Position numbers and translations under genes: made by a program
Part shown: positions 1 through 11,519 of the stretch, in pieces
How the letters are laid out: every line of letters starts with the position of its first letter
How positions within the stretch are numbered: the stretch's first letter is position 1
Notes under the pieces: model-generated
What the model saw: the letters and a program-made list of their open reading frames with translations, nothing else
Databases searched by the model: none
Told to the model about the DNA's origin: nothing
Assembly: GCA_964017235.1 (NCBI GenBank)
Contig: OZ024931.1
Coordinates: 104,488,221 to 104,552,220 of the forward strand
Reading direction: 5' to 3'
Length of the DNA stretch: 64,000 bases
Origin: Sabellastarte sp. h YS-2021
Lineage: Eukaryota; Annelida; Polychaeta; Sabellida; Sabellidae

Positions 1-79
1 TATGGGCCAAGATGGGAATGCCTTTTGGACATGTTTACACCTTTTGTTTGTTTGCGCATACTGATTCTTTTATTTTCTA

Positions 80-1849
80 CTCACTCTATAGCCTTCAAGC
101 TTCCACCTGTGATTCTATGTACTAACCCTGAACAGCCCCCAACTGTGTTTCTATCTACTTACCCTGAACAGCTTCCTCCTGTGTTTCTATCTGTTCACTC
201 TGTGTAGCTTTCTCCTGTATTTCTACCTACTCACTCTATGTACTTTTATCCTGTGTTTCTACCTACTCACTCTGTGTAGCTTTCTCCTGTGTTTCTACCT
301 ACTCACTCTGTGTAGCTTTCTCCTGTGTCTATCTACTCACTCTGTGTAGCTTTCTCCTGTGTTTCTAACTACTCACTCTGTGTAGCTTTCTCCGGAGTTT
401 CTATCTACTCATTCTGTGTAGCTTTCTCCTGTGTTTCTAACTACTCACTCTGTGTAGCTTTCTCCTGTGTTTCTATCTACTCATTCTGTGTAGCTTTCTC
501 CTGTGTTTCTATCTACTAACTCTGTGTAGCTTTCTCCTGTGTTTCTATCTACTCACTCTGTGTAGCTTTCTCCTGTGTTTCTATCTACTCGCTCTGTGTA
601 GCTTTCTCCTGTGTTTCTATCTACTCACTCTGTGTTGCTTTCTCCTGAGTTTCTAACTACTCCCTCTGTGTAGCTTTCTCCTGTGTTTCTATCTACTCAC
701 TCTGTGTAGCTTTCTCCTGTGTTTCTATCTACTCACTCTGTGTAGCTTTCTCCTGTGTTTCTATCTACTCACTCTGTGTAGCTTTCTCCTGTGTTTCTAG
801 CTACTCACTCTGTGTAGCTTTCTCCTGTGTTTTTATCTACTCACTCTGTGTAGCTTTCTCCTGTGTTTCTATCTACTCACTCTGTGTAGCTTTCTCCTGA
901 GATTCTAACTACTCACTCTGTGTAGCTTTCTCCTGTGTTTCTATCTACTCACTCTGTGTAGCTTACTCCTGTGTTTCTATCTACTCACTCTGTGTAGCTT
1001 TCTCCTGTGTTTCTATCTACTCACTCTGTGTAGCTTTCTCCTGTGTTTCTATCTACTCACTCTGTGTAGCTTTCTCCTGAGTTTCTAACTACTCACTCTG
1101 TGTAGCTTTTTCCTGTGCTTCTATCTACTCACTCTGTGTAGCTTTCTCCTGTGTTTCTATCTACTCACTCTGTGTAGCTTTCTCCTGTGTTTCTAGCTAC
1201 TCACTCTGTGTAGCTTTCTCCTGTGTTTCTAGCTACTCACTCTGTGTAGCTTTCTCCTGTGTTTCTAGCTACTCACTCTGTGTAGCTTTCTCCTGTGTTT
1301 CTAGCTACTCACTCTGTGTAGCTTTCTCCTGTGTTTCTATCTACTCACTCTGTGTAGCTATCTCCTGTGTTTCTAGCTACTCACTCTGTGTAGCTTTCTC
1401 CTGTGTTTCTATCTACTCACTCTGTGTAGCTTTCTCCTGTGTTTCTAGCTACTCACTCTGTGTAGCTTTCTCCTGTGTTTCTATCTACTCACTCTGTGTA
1501 GCTTTCTCCTGTGTTTCTAGCTACTCACTCTGTGTAGCTTTCTCCTGTGTTTCTATCTACTCACTCTGTGTAGCTTTCTCCTGTGTTTCTATCTACTCAC
1601 TCTGTGTAGCTTTCTCCTGTGTTTCTAGCTACTCACTCTGTGTAGCTTTCTCCTGAGTTTCTATCTACTCACTCTGTGTAGCTTTCTCCTGTGTTTCTAT
1701 CTACTCACTCTGTGTAGCTTTCTCCTGTGTTTCTATCTACTCACTCTGTGTAGCTTTCTCCTGTGTTTCTATCTACTCACTCTGTGTAGCTTTCTCCTGT
1801 GTTTCTAGCTACTCACTCTATTTACCTTTCTCGGTCTCTACCTACTTAC
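80..1849. repeat. 36-bp minisatellite built on an exon-donor junction
   Basis: About 45 tandem copies of a 36-bp unit (plus strand core ctgtgtagctttctcctg), regular from about 195 and degenerate from 80 to 195. On the transcribed strand each unit reads AGGAGAAAGC, then a short variable part, then CAGA|GTGAGTAG. This mirrors the end of the adjacent exon (AGGAGAAAGC...CAGA|GTAAGTAG), so the array seems to have grown from the exon-intron border. Short open frames here are by-products of the period being divisible by three. Confidence 0.95.
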
Positions 1850-2011
1850 TCTGTCTGCGAAGCTTTCTCCTGGGTTTGGGTGTGGTCTCCTCATCCTCTT
1901 TACAAACACTGAGCTGGGTGCTGAGCATGCGACTGAGTTGCTTTATGGATTTCTTTTCCTCATGTATGATCACACCGCGATGAGACAGGCAGTCCTCCAC
2001 CACTGTCCTTG
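1850..2011 (-). CDS. ABCC1: ABCC exon: NBD1-TMD2 linker
   Basis: Between ttgccacag|CA and CAGA|GTAAGT lies an open frame reading ARTVVEDCLSHRGVIIHEEK, then a stretch ending EETTPKPRRKLRRQ. The basic RRKLRRQ tail resembles the QLQRQLS portion of the MRP1 linker, which is phosphorylated in MRP1. Phase fits the exon at 3404-3488. Linker sequence is weakly conserved, so the evidence is splice sites, phase and position. The 36-bp minisatellite starts at its donor. Confidence 0.8.
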
Positions 2012-3403
2012 CTGTGGCAATAAATGGATCATGTACAGTATACTTTAATCTGAAAAATGCTTTTTAATGCTTTAAGTGTGTTTAGTAAAGCAATTGTACA
2101 AGTGACCACGAAGTCATACACAAGGGCTGGGATCAAAAAACATGTTCTTATATACTCTGAATTTATTGTAAAATACAAGGATTTCGCTTGACATTTTAAC
2201 AGCAAAAACAACCTGGAGGCGTACTATAAAAACTTTTCAAAAATATAAACTGCTCTACTTTGGGGCAGATGTAGGATTAGTTAAAAGCAGACTTGATATT
2301 CAACTACTGCAAAATAACTTAGAATCTAACAGTTAAAGCATATACCTTGTGGAAACAGAAAACTTTCTTCAGAAGAGAGAAGCTGGTGGGGATATTTAGT
2401 AAAGTTCTAACTAAAAAGTGACAATTTGTACAAATGAGAACTAATGAACACAAATTTGAAATTATTTTTAAGAATACTGAAAAATAAAACAGAAATGTTT
2501 CGTTAATTCATGTTTCCATACTATAATGTGATATTTATGTATACAATAAATTTTTGGGAAAGGGTGTTTTATTTAATTTACAATTACAACACTTCTTCCT
2601 GAGCGAGGCAGAAAAGTATCAGTGTGCCTTATAAAATTACACTTTATTATATTAATTGCTTTGGAGCAAGTTTTAGATGCAGAATGCATCATTTTCTCAG
2701 AAACAGTGAACCGGTTCCTTACTGTTTTTTTTTAACCTGTTTACTGCTTTTCTAGGGTGACATAGAAGTTCTGTATTTACTAGAACTGATTTATCACCAG
2801 TCTTCCAGTTTTTTACAGGGATATTGTTTAAGTACTTTCTGGATTGACAAAAACATTTTAGTATGCACCTTTGCAAGATATTTAGATTCATAAACATTCC
2901 CCTGAGTTTATAATTTAGTAGTGACATCCAGACTCCGAATATTTCATTGCAGCTAATCACTAATACTGTTTCTGTCGAGACTGAAAGGCAATGAAAACGA
3001 TAAATATGTGACAAAAAGCTAAAACCATAATCTGTAAACTTCATTAAATTTGTCATTTTCCTGCGACTTGTGGACAATGTAAGATGTATATGGCACTTCT
3101 GGTTTTACATGAATACATAAACAATAAGAAAATGGCTGTAGGTGGATTTTAACTTATTTTATGTGACAATACAAGTACTTGATTGATTCAGATCTTTTGA
3201 CAAATTTTACCACATTGAGCCGATTATTTGATAATTAAAATATGAAACCGAAAAATAACTCTATTCTAATTGTTTTTGATTAGTCGGCTAGATGTGACTT
3301 CCCTATAATTTAATTTATAAAATTTGTTTTAATTTAGGTAAACTATAGCAGTCAACCAATATGTGTTTTTTTTTAACCCTAGTTGAGTGACCACTGTACT
3401 GAC
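2012..3403. other. Intron, no feature seen
   Basis: AT-rich ABCC intron between exons 3404-3488 and 1850-2011. I see no repeat unit, terminal inverted repeat or coding similarity. A minus-strand open frame at 2697-3077 has no recognisable domain and is probably chance. Confidence 0.6.
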
Positions 3404-3488
3404 CATCCTCATCAATATTGTCCAGCCCTCCCTCCTCCTCTTCCTTCTCTATCAGGTAGTTAGACACAAAGTCTGCAAATGCCCCACC
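3404..3488 (-). CDS. ABCC1: ABCC exon: end of NBD1, start of linker
   Basis: Encodes GGAFADFVSNYLIEKEEEEG GLDNIDED, matching MRP1 DGAFAEFLRTY then an acidic linker. The acceptor is gtattgtacag|GG. I chose the donor GATG|GTCAGT because it is a good consensus and leaves one base, exactly the phase needed by the exon at 1850-2011. A later candidate (AGG|GTTAAA) is weaker and breaks the phase. Confidence 0.88.
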
Positions 3489-3699
3489 CTGTACAATACA
3501 CAGAAAAGAGCAGGCAGCTCCTCGTATCATGTCTGATCACTCCTCGATACAAATTTATTATTAATAATACACATTACTCCACCAGACACAGGTATTTCAA
3601 TATTGACAACAAAATGCCAATTCATCAAAACCAAAATGGAAAAGTTAAGACATTGGAAAAATGAAGAGGCTGTCAGCCAATTTTTCAAATTCATTTAAG

Positions 3700-3990
3700 G
3701 TAATAATATTTCTCATATTTACACATATTTGTATGATTTTGTACATGGTACTTGTCTTAAGGAAAGTAAAGGTTAAGCTGTTATCTGGCTTTCTGTCTTA
3801 TTGTGACTTAGTTACTATCCGGTTAGTGAGGCCTAATCAGTATCTGGTTTCTTGTCTTAGCATGACTTAATCATCTACTTTCCATCTCGATGAGACCTAA
3901 TTAATATCCATTTTCTGTCTTAGCAGGACATATCTGTGGGCCCAGCATGCACTGACACCTCATTTTCTGTCTGCAATGACCTGACCACTA
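3700..3990. repeat. Degenerate ~58-bp repeats in intron
   Basis: Three to four loose copies of a block containing tttctgtcttannntgactta and taattantatc on the plus strand. The copies are diverged and short. Confidence 0.5.
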
Positions 3991-4039
3991 CCTACTACTA
4001 ATGAAGGAGAGTAGGGGTTTGTTCTAAGCAAGCACACAC

Positions 4040-4153
4040 CTGCTTAACGAGGTTCCTGTATGTGCCCATCTCTGAGATCTGGCCACCCTCTATCACTACA
4101 ATCTGATCCACCTGTGGTAGGAAACTGATGGCATTCGTCACCAACAATCTGGT
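4040..4153 (-). CDS. ABCC1: ABCC exon: NBD1 H-loop region
   Basis: A 38-codon phase-0 exon reading [20 protein letters not shown] then [18 protein letters not shown], matching MRP1 [20 protein letters not shown]. The switch histidine of human MRP1 (VTH) is Asn here (VTN, codon AAT). From memory plant MRPs share Asn at this place, so this may be a tolerated NBD1 degeneracy. The acceptor is ctgtttcag|ACC and the donor AAGCAG|GTGTGT. Confidence 0.95.
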
Positions 4154-6070
<1,917 letters not shown>

Positions 6071-6198
6071 CCTGACAGCTGCCTTGCCCTCCAGTTTCTC
6101 CATCTCACCCAGCAAGGCCTGCAGCACAGAGGACTTGCCTGTACCCACTGACCCCACAATGGCCACCAGCTCTCCCTTTTTCACACTCATGTTTAGTC
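6071..6198 (-). CDS. ABCC1: ABCC exon: NBD1 Walker A
   Basis: Encodes [20 protein letters not shown] followed by [28 protein letters not shown] is the Walker A P-loop, which binds ATP phosphates. The acceptor chosen, gcactttcag|GA, gives the correct phase after TGG G. A second possible acceptor 25 bp upstream (acctcag|GG) would put a TAA in frame, so it is rejected. The donor is CAGG|GTAAGC. Confidence 0.95.
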
Positions 6199-6892
6199 CT
6201 GAAAGTGCATCGTAACACAACACCCTGAGGTAAGAACTGTACCTTCCGACTGTGCATCATTGCTAATTCAATGTGTTTAAAGCAAGTAGAAATAAATACA
6301 AAGTCCTTAGAGAACATTTCCCAATAAAATTTTCATTTAATGTAAAGTCCTGTTTAAGTAAAAGGTATTTTTGTCCCTTTAGATTCAAATTAACGTGGTT
6401 CTACTGCAGCAACATAAATCTGTGAATATGGATCTATTTTACATACAACTCTTCAGATGCCACAGCACTTCAACCAGCTGTCTGATAACCCTAGGAAAAG
6501 CTTACATTTTAACCTAGGGTGTTAAGATAATGGATATAAAATTGGTGTTTTATGCCTCTTGCAACAGCTATGAATTCAGGACAAACCCTCAGAGAAACCT
6601 CTATGCTGTATTCAAATCCCTGACCACAATAGCTCTATCTGACAACACTTACAATATTTAAACCAGTCACCAATATTATGGTAACTCTGAGAAGCTGTTC
6701 AGGTTTCTGAGTACCTTCAATCAAAAAGGATTTGTGCTCGGAAACAAAAAGAAGCATGTACATTCTAAGACTGGAAGTAAGTTTCCTTTTAATAGCAGGA
6801 ACCCAGAATTTTCTCTATTTTATTCAACTGTTCCACTCAGCTCTATACAGTCCAGTCTGAATGGCCACAATGTTGAGAATCGAGTACTTTAC
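6199..6892. other. Intron, no feature seen
   Basis: ABCC intron between the A-loop and Walker A exons. No element ends or repeat periodicity were seen. Confidence 0.6.
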
Positions 6893-7052
6893 CCCACAGT
6901 GTGGCGGTCTCATCCTCCTTGTCCCAAGTGAAACTACAGTTCTCCATGCTGACAACGACATCACCGTGCTGCTCGGTACTTTTGTCCACAACTGCAGGGT
7001 CCAGTTCATCATTATTCAGGAACTTCTGCAGACGCTTCACTGATACACTCAC
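6893..7052 (-). CDS. ABCC1: ABCC exon: entry to NBD1, A-loop
   Basis: Encodes VSVSVKRLQKFLNNDELDP, then an acidic linker and SMENCSFTWDKEDETATLWG. The W of SFTWDKED is the A-loop aromatic that stacks on the ATP adenine in NBD1 (MRP1 ATFTWARSD). The acceptor is cacctcag|GTG and the donor TGGG|GTAAAG. It ends with one base of a Gly codon completed in the next exon. Confidence 0.95.
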
Positions 7053-7778
7053 CTGAGGTGTAACAAGGTTATTACATATATATATATTGAGAGATTATAA
7101 AGATAGCTTTATGGACACACCCACCTGGTGCAGGGGGAGCATTGGTGTAACAAGGCTACCAAATCTAAAATGAGATAGCTTTACTTAAGTTTGTTACTTA
7201 CTTTAAATAGTCACATATTGCATCATAGATCAATTAGTTTAATAAATAAAGTATGAATTGAGAGCACTGTGACATTAGAGGATGCCTCAACAAGGTTCAT
7301 AATTTCATGAAAAAAGGACCAAAAATACTTTTATTTTGACATCTTATTGAATTCCCACTATAATTTTTATAAAGTCATCATATGATTGTACAATAATTCT
7401 TCAAACATCATCAAAGTTTTTTCTATGCTTTTCAATAACTCTCATAATTTGAGACTGTCAGTGACATGTCCAATAAAAACATCTAACCCCACACATAAGG
7501 TCAAGGAAACCAGGGTGAGAGATCATACGAGTTCTGGGTGTCAAGGACCTTTGAGATAAACTCACAGTCCAGTGAAGCAAATATGGCAAATAAGGAAAGG
7601 GTGAAGAATAAATATAAGGTGAGAAAGTCTCACAGAATCGTAAAGTTGACTTAAGTAATTTATGGATTTATACACTACTTTTATATTTTTTTTCAATTAC
7701 CTAATTAACTGCTCTGTACCAAGAGTGTCCACACAATAGGTCCATTACTGGGTTAATAGGTAACCTTTCACATCCTTA
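7053..7778. other. Intron with (TA)n and duplicated acceptor segment
   Basis: Holds a short (ta)n tract near 7075-7087 and, at 7103-7160, a diverged second copy of the acceptor region of exon 6893-7052. The rest is AT-rich without recognisable elements. Confidence 0.6.
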
Positions 7779-7786
7779 GTAAAGAC

Positions 7787-8154
7787 TAGTGTTGAAGACA
7801 GTAAACCGGAAACCTATTTGGACGACCGAAAGACAGTGATCCGGTTACGTTTCATTTTCTTCAAACCCAAATCGGTTTCATCACACATTTCATTCCTTTA
7901 CCTTAAGTTCACCAAAATATTGAACTGCAAGAAATATTTTACAGTATTTTATAATATTCTATTGATATATCACACATTTTGTCCTCGAAAGTCTTCAAAA
8001 ACTCCCTGTGGTTCTTATTTATATATGAGTTAAAGCTCATGTACGCGGTTGAAAACTTATTTCTTCGCGTTTTATAAATCAAACGTACCCGGTTTTTCGC
8101 CGAATTTTCGGTTTCAGAAACCGGTTCTAAAATCCGTATTCAACCACAACACTA
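7787..8154. mobile_element. hAT-type non-autonomous element (MITE), 368 bp
   Basis: The element starts TAGTGTTG and ends CAACACTA, an exact 8-bp inverted repeat of the hAT type. It is flanked by a perfect 8-bp target duplication GTAAAGAC (7779-7786 and 8155-8162). Inner ends carry further inverted similarity around AAACCGGAAACC and GAAACCGGTT. No coding capacity is seen. The right target copy ends 14 bp from ABCC exon 8177-8323, on the donor side. Confidence 0.9.
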
Positions 8155-8176
8155 GTAAAGACCCTGTTAGACTGAC

Positions 8177-8323
8177 CTGCACCAGACTGGCAATAAGCTG
8201 GGGCAGCATAGAGAGTGGGAACTTGAGGATGTTGAACAGAGACAGTGACACAAAGGCCTTCTGCGCATCTAGAATGTTGTCCTCAGAGGAGAGGACATAC
8301 ACTGCAAACGTGGTCACTGACAC
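8177..8323 (-). CDS. ABCC1: ABCC exon: last TMD1 helices
   Basis: A 49-codon phase-0 exon encoding VSVTTFAVYVLSSEDNILDA then a helix ending FPLSMLPQLIASLVQ, matching MRP1 [20 protein letters not shown] and NILPMVISSIVQ. The acceptor is ctgtttcag|GTG and the donor GTGCAG|GTCAGT. A hAT MITE target duplication ends 14 bp past the last exon base, and part of the acceptor region is duplicated 62 bp upstream in the transcript. Confidence 0.96.
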
Positions 8324-9025
8324 CTGAAACAGACAGACAGTTTGATAAACAGAGGACATAGAATGGCAAATATGGTCACTGATACCTGAAAGAGAACGAC
8401 TGTAATGTGGGTGTTCCACCACACGACTAAGGCTCCCGATTAAGGGGTTTGGGGGGTCGGTTTGAAATATTTGCTTAGTCCCAGACCTTCTGTAAGGGTC
8501 GGTTGTGGTCGGTTGGGGCCGTGTGAAAAATCAAACATGTTTGATATTTCACACGACTACAACCGATTCATATTTCCCGCCTTCAACAAAATGTCCAGTC
8601 CCAGGCGTCCTCAGGCCTCCTCAGACCCAAATTTACACAGTCGTGTGTTGTCCCAGGCCGCCTGCGACCCTTAGTCCCAGACCTCCCTAGCTTAGTCCCA
8701 GGAGGCCGGTTGTTAATCCCAGACTCAAATATGATGCGTATGAATTTCATGCGTCTGAAAGTGGGTCGGTTGCATTAGTCCCCGGAAGCCTCCGACCGTC
8801 TGCGGTGTCCTGGGACCCAAAAATCAAGGTCTGGGACTAAGAACCGACTAAGGGTAACCGACCCTAACCGATCCAAACCGGCCTCCCCAGGACGCCTGGG
8901 ACCACACATTTTCAGTCTGCGGCGGCCTGAGGATGCCCCAGGCGGCCTGGGACTAACAACCGATTAAGAACCGACTGTTTTCCGCGCGTCGGAAATTAAA
9001 ACGAGGCAATGAGGGGGTCTGGGAC

Positions 9026-9032
9026 TATATAA
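9026..9032 (+). promoter_or_regulatory. TATA box of the Harbinger MADF gene
   Basis: TATATAA lies about 180 bp before the first ATG of the MADF gene, at the inner edge of the left subterminal repeat zone. Confidence 0.6.
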
Positions 9033-9206
9033 GCGACCGCGCACACTTTGTCGTTGTTACTGACTGTTTGGCTACTGAGAGACGTGTGTCACTGATTTGT
9101 AGGGGTTTTCAGTTTTTATTTTACATTTTATATACTTGAGCTTAGGGCAAATTTCACAGTTAGGAGACACATTTTACTATTTTTTTATTATTTTGTCGAC
9201 TGGATT

Positions 9207-10401
9207 ATGAGGAAAGAGAAAGGAGGGAAGAGAGGAAGGAAAAAGATGGATGAGAGGGAGAAGGAAAGTCAAGTAGAGGAGAGGAGTGAAGTTATTACAG
9301 AAGAAGGAACTGAGAGGAGAGAGGAGGAGGAGGAGATTCAGGAAGATCCAGCTATTGGGGAAGCTGTGGCAGAAGAAGAAGAGAGGTGTGAGGAAGATCC
9401 GGAGTGCCATTTTTCAGCCAAGAGAGCCAGGGTGTGTGCCACTTTTACAGACAGCCAGGAAGTTTCCATTGTGGAATTTGTAAAGCTGCACCCTGAACTG
9501 TATGACAAGGAACATTCACGTTTCCACGACAGGACCAGAAGAGAGGCTCTCTGGGCAGAAATATCTGCAGAACTCAAGCTCCAGCCCTGTGAGACGTTGG
9601 TTCGAGTCCCAGCGAACCCGTTATGGGAAGCTGTCTAAGCTCCAATCTGGCCAAGCCCCGAGGGAGATGACCAAGAGACAGTCCTGGGTGTACCAACAGA
9701 TGGGTTTTCTTAAAACCCACATCAGAAGAAAGGGGGCCAATAGAAGTTCAGGTTTTGAGGCCAGTCCAAATACCAGCAGGCAGGACGAATCACGTGGCTC
9801 AACTACTGATACAGAACACCTCGAGTCCAGTGTCCTGAGGGAGAGGAGTCAGTCCATCATTACATCAACGCCCGTTTCAACTACAGACTCCAAGATTCTC
9901 GAACACTTTGAGCAGATGAGGACACTTATCTCTGGTTTTCTGCATCAGAAGTCAGACAGGCAGCCCTTCTTTGACTACGTGGCATCAGAGGCCGAAAAGA
10001 TGACTCAAGAAGAATTCGAAGAATTAAAGGGCAAGATTTTTAGAGACATCGAAACTATTAAGAGTAACCGCAGACGTCAGCCATTGCCCAGAAGATCAGC
10101 CACTGTTACCACGGAGTCCCAGAGGGTCGGCCTACTGCCAACAACCACTCCACAGGCGTCTAGTTCCACTCAAGCAGCAGCTAGCAGCAGTTTTGTGTAC
10201 TATACACCAAGCCCCATTGGCTTCAGCAACCCGACATCTGTCCTAACTGTACAGGACGAAGGGAGCAGACACAATCTGAGTGGAATCTTAAGCCAGCTAC
10301 CAGATTTGACATCAACACAGATCGTCGAGCAGCCTCAGCAGCAGCAGCAACAACCGCAGCAGCAGCTCTTTACTATCACCACTTCAGCACCGCCTCAATA
10401 G
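9207..10401 (+). pseudogene. Harbinger MADF/Myb-like DNA-binding protein, frameshifted
   Basis: The first frame (9207 onward) gives a basic-acidic N-terminus and then FTDSQEVSIVEFVKLHPELY and RTRREALWAEISAEL, the first part of a MADF domain. The domain continues only in the next frame as PVRRWFESQRTRYGKLSKLQ and RQSWVYQQMGFLKTHI. The switch falls near 9580-9600. The remaining frame to 10401 is long, Ser/Thr-rich and ends in a Gln-rich tail coded by CAG repeats (10336-10415). In Harbinger elements such proteins bind element ends and bring in the transposase. I see no clean intron, so a one-base frameshift is the simplest reading; a small intron or a sequencing error are alternatives. Confidence 0.75.
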
Positions 10402-10415
10402 CAGCAGCAGCCTCC
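10336..10415 (+). repeat. CAG-rich triplet tract
   Basis: Imperfect CAG/CAA repeats coding the Gln-rich C-terminus of the MADF protein and running past its stop codon. Confidence 0.85.
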
Positions 10416-11221
10416 TCAGTAGCCATCCAGTCAGGGCGGGTCTTTGACCTGCCAGGCCCTTTTCAGGGCCACCAAATCTTCCAAAAACAATTATTCAGCT
10501 ACATGTTATTCAAATTCCCCCCCAAAACAAAAAAGTTCAGTACAAATACTTATCACAAGAAAAAAAAAGTTCAAGTCCAACACCTACACCACCCCAAACA
10601 TGAAACAAATAACCCATGGTACCACACATAACAAAAAAGGCCACATAAAAAAAAATAAAAATAACTCCCAATATGGCCATTAATCAGCCCATTTTTAGAG
10701 TAAAATCCATGGGATAGTTTAAAATCTGTAACTGAAAAGTCCAACACTTACACCTTCCCTAGAGTTAAAAGTGATTATTACATACTTGCCTACCCACAAA
10801 CAGACAAACTCCATACCAAACATAACCCCCAAATAACAAACCCAGTAAAAACCCAACATCCAACTACCAATAATAAACCCAACCCCAGTAACCACCAACC
10901 AAGAAACACAAAAACCCAAAATTAAATAGAACCCATGCCAACAAACTGACAAACTATTTTGCAAACACAATCCCCCATTATTGAAAGCAAAACTAGTTCC
11001 ATGGTTATATTTTCCACATTTTTGTGATTAGAAGTGAAGATTTAAAATTGAAGATTTCCATGAAAACCTTTCTGCTACAAATAAATTTCCAAGCCATGAA
11101 CAAAAAAAATTGGTGAAATTATGATGTGGATTTCAAAATATATAAAAAAATAATTCAATTTCGGATATTATGTGTGACTTTGTGTTTGGCTTTTGTTTAA
11201 CAGTGGGTTTGTCTGTTTGTT
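10402..11221. other. AT-rich spacer between Harbinger genes
   Basis: Low-complexity A/C-rich sequence (many accaaa/aaaccc runs). The open frames here show no domain. Confidence 0.6.
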
Positions 11222-11424
11222 GGGTGAGAAAGTTGTGTTTGTCTGTTTGTCCGTCTGAACAAGTTATGTTTGGCATGGGGTTTGTCTGTTTGTCCGTCTG
11301 TACAAGTTATGTTTGGCATGGGGTTTGTCTGTTTGTCCGTCTGTACAAGTTATGTTTGGCATGGGGTTTGTCTGTTTGTCCGTCTGAACAAGTTATGTTT
11401 GGCATGGGGTTCGTCCGTCTGTAG
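11222..11424. repeat. 43-bp minisatellite inside Harbinger
   Basis: About four copies of a 43-bp unit containing gttatgtttggcatgggg and gtctgtttgtccgtctg, between the two Harbinger genes. Confidence 0.9.
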
Positions 11425-11519
11425 CAAACATAGCTGATTAATTGTTTTTGGAATAATTGGTAGTCCTAAAAAGGACTGTTATAGTTAGTCCTGAAAAGGA
11501 CTGGTTACTGCAGCAGGAC

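Noticed and set aside
25..519. Small plus-strand open frames in the minisatellite
   Set aside because: They arise from a repeat period divisible by three and read only repeat peptides.
190..1840. CRISPR-like appearance of a 36-bp repeat array
   Set aside because: Units are head to tail with no spacers, and the sequence is a eukaryotic intron.
2697..3077. 126-codon minus-strand open frame
   Set aside because: No domain, no promoter and no splice context; it lies in an ABCC intron.
3378..3403. Extension of exon 3404-3488 to an AGG|GTTAAA donor
   Set aside because: The donor is weak and the phase would not match the next exon; GATG|GTCAGT fits both.
6199..6223. Alternative acceptor 25 bp before the Walker A exon
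   Set aside because: It places a TAA in frame after TGG G; the acceptor at 6199 keeps the MRP reading.
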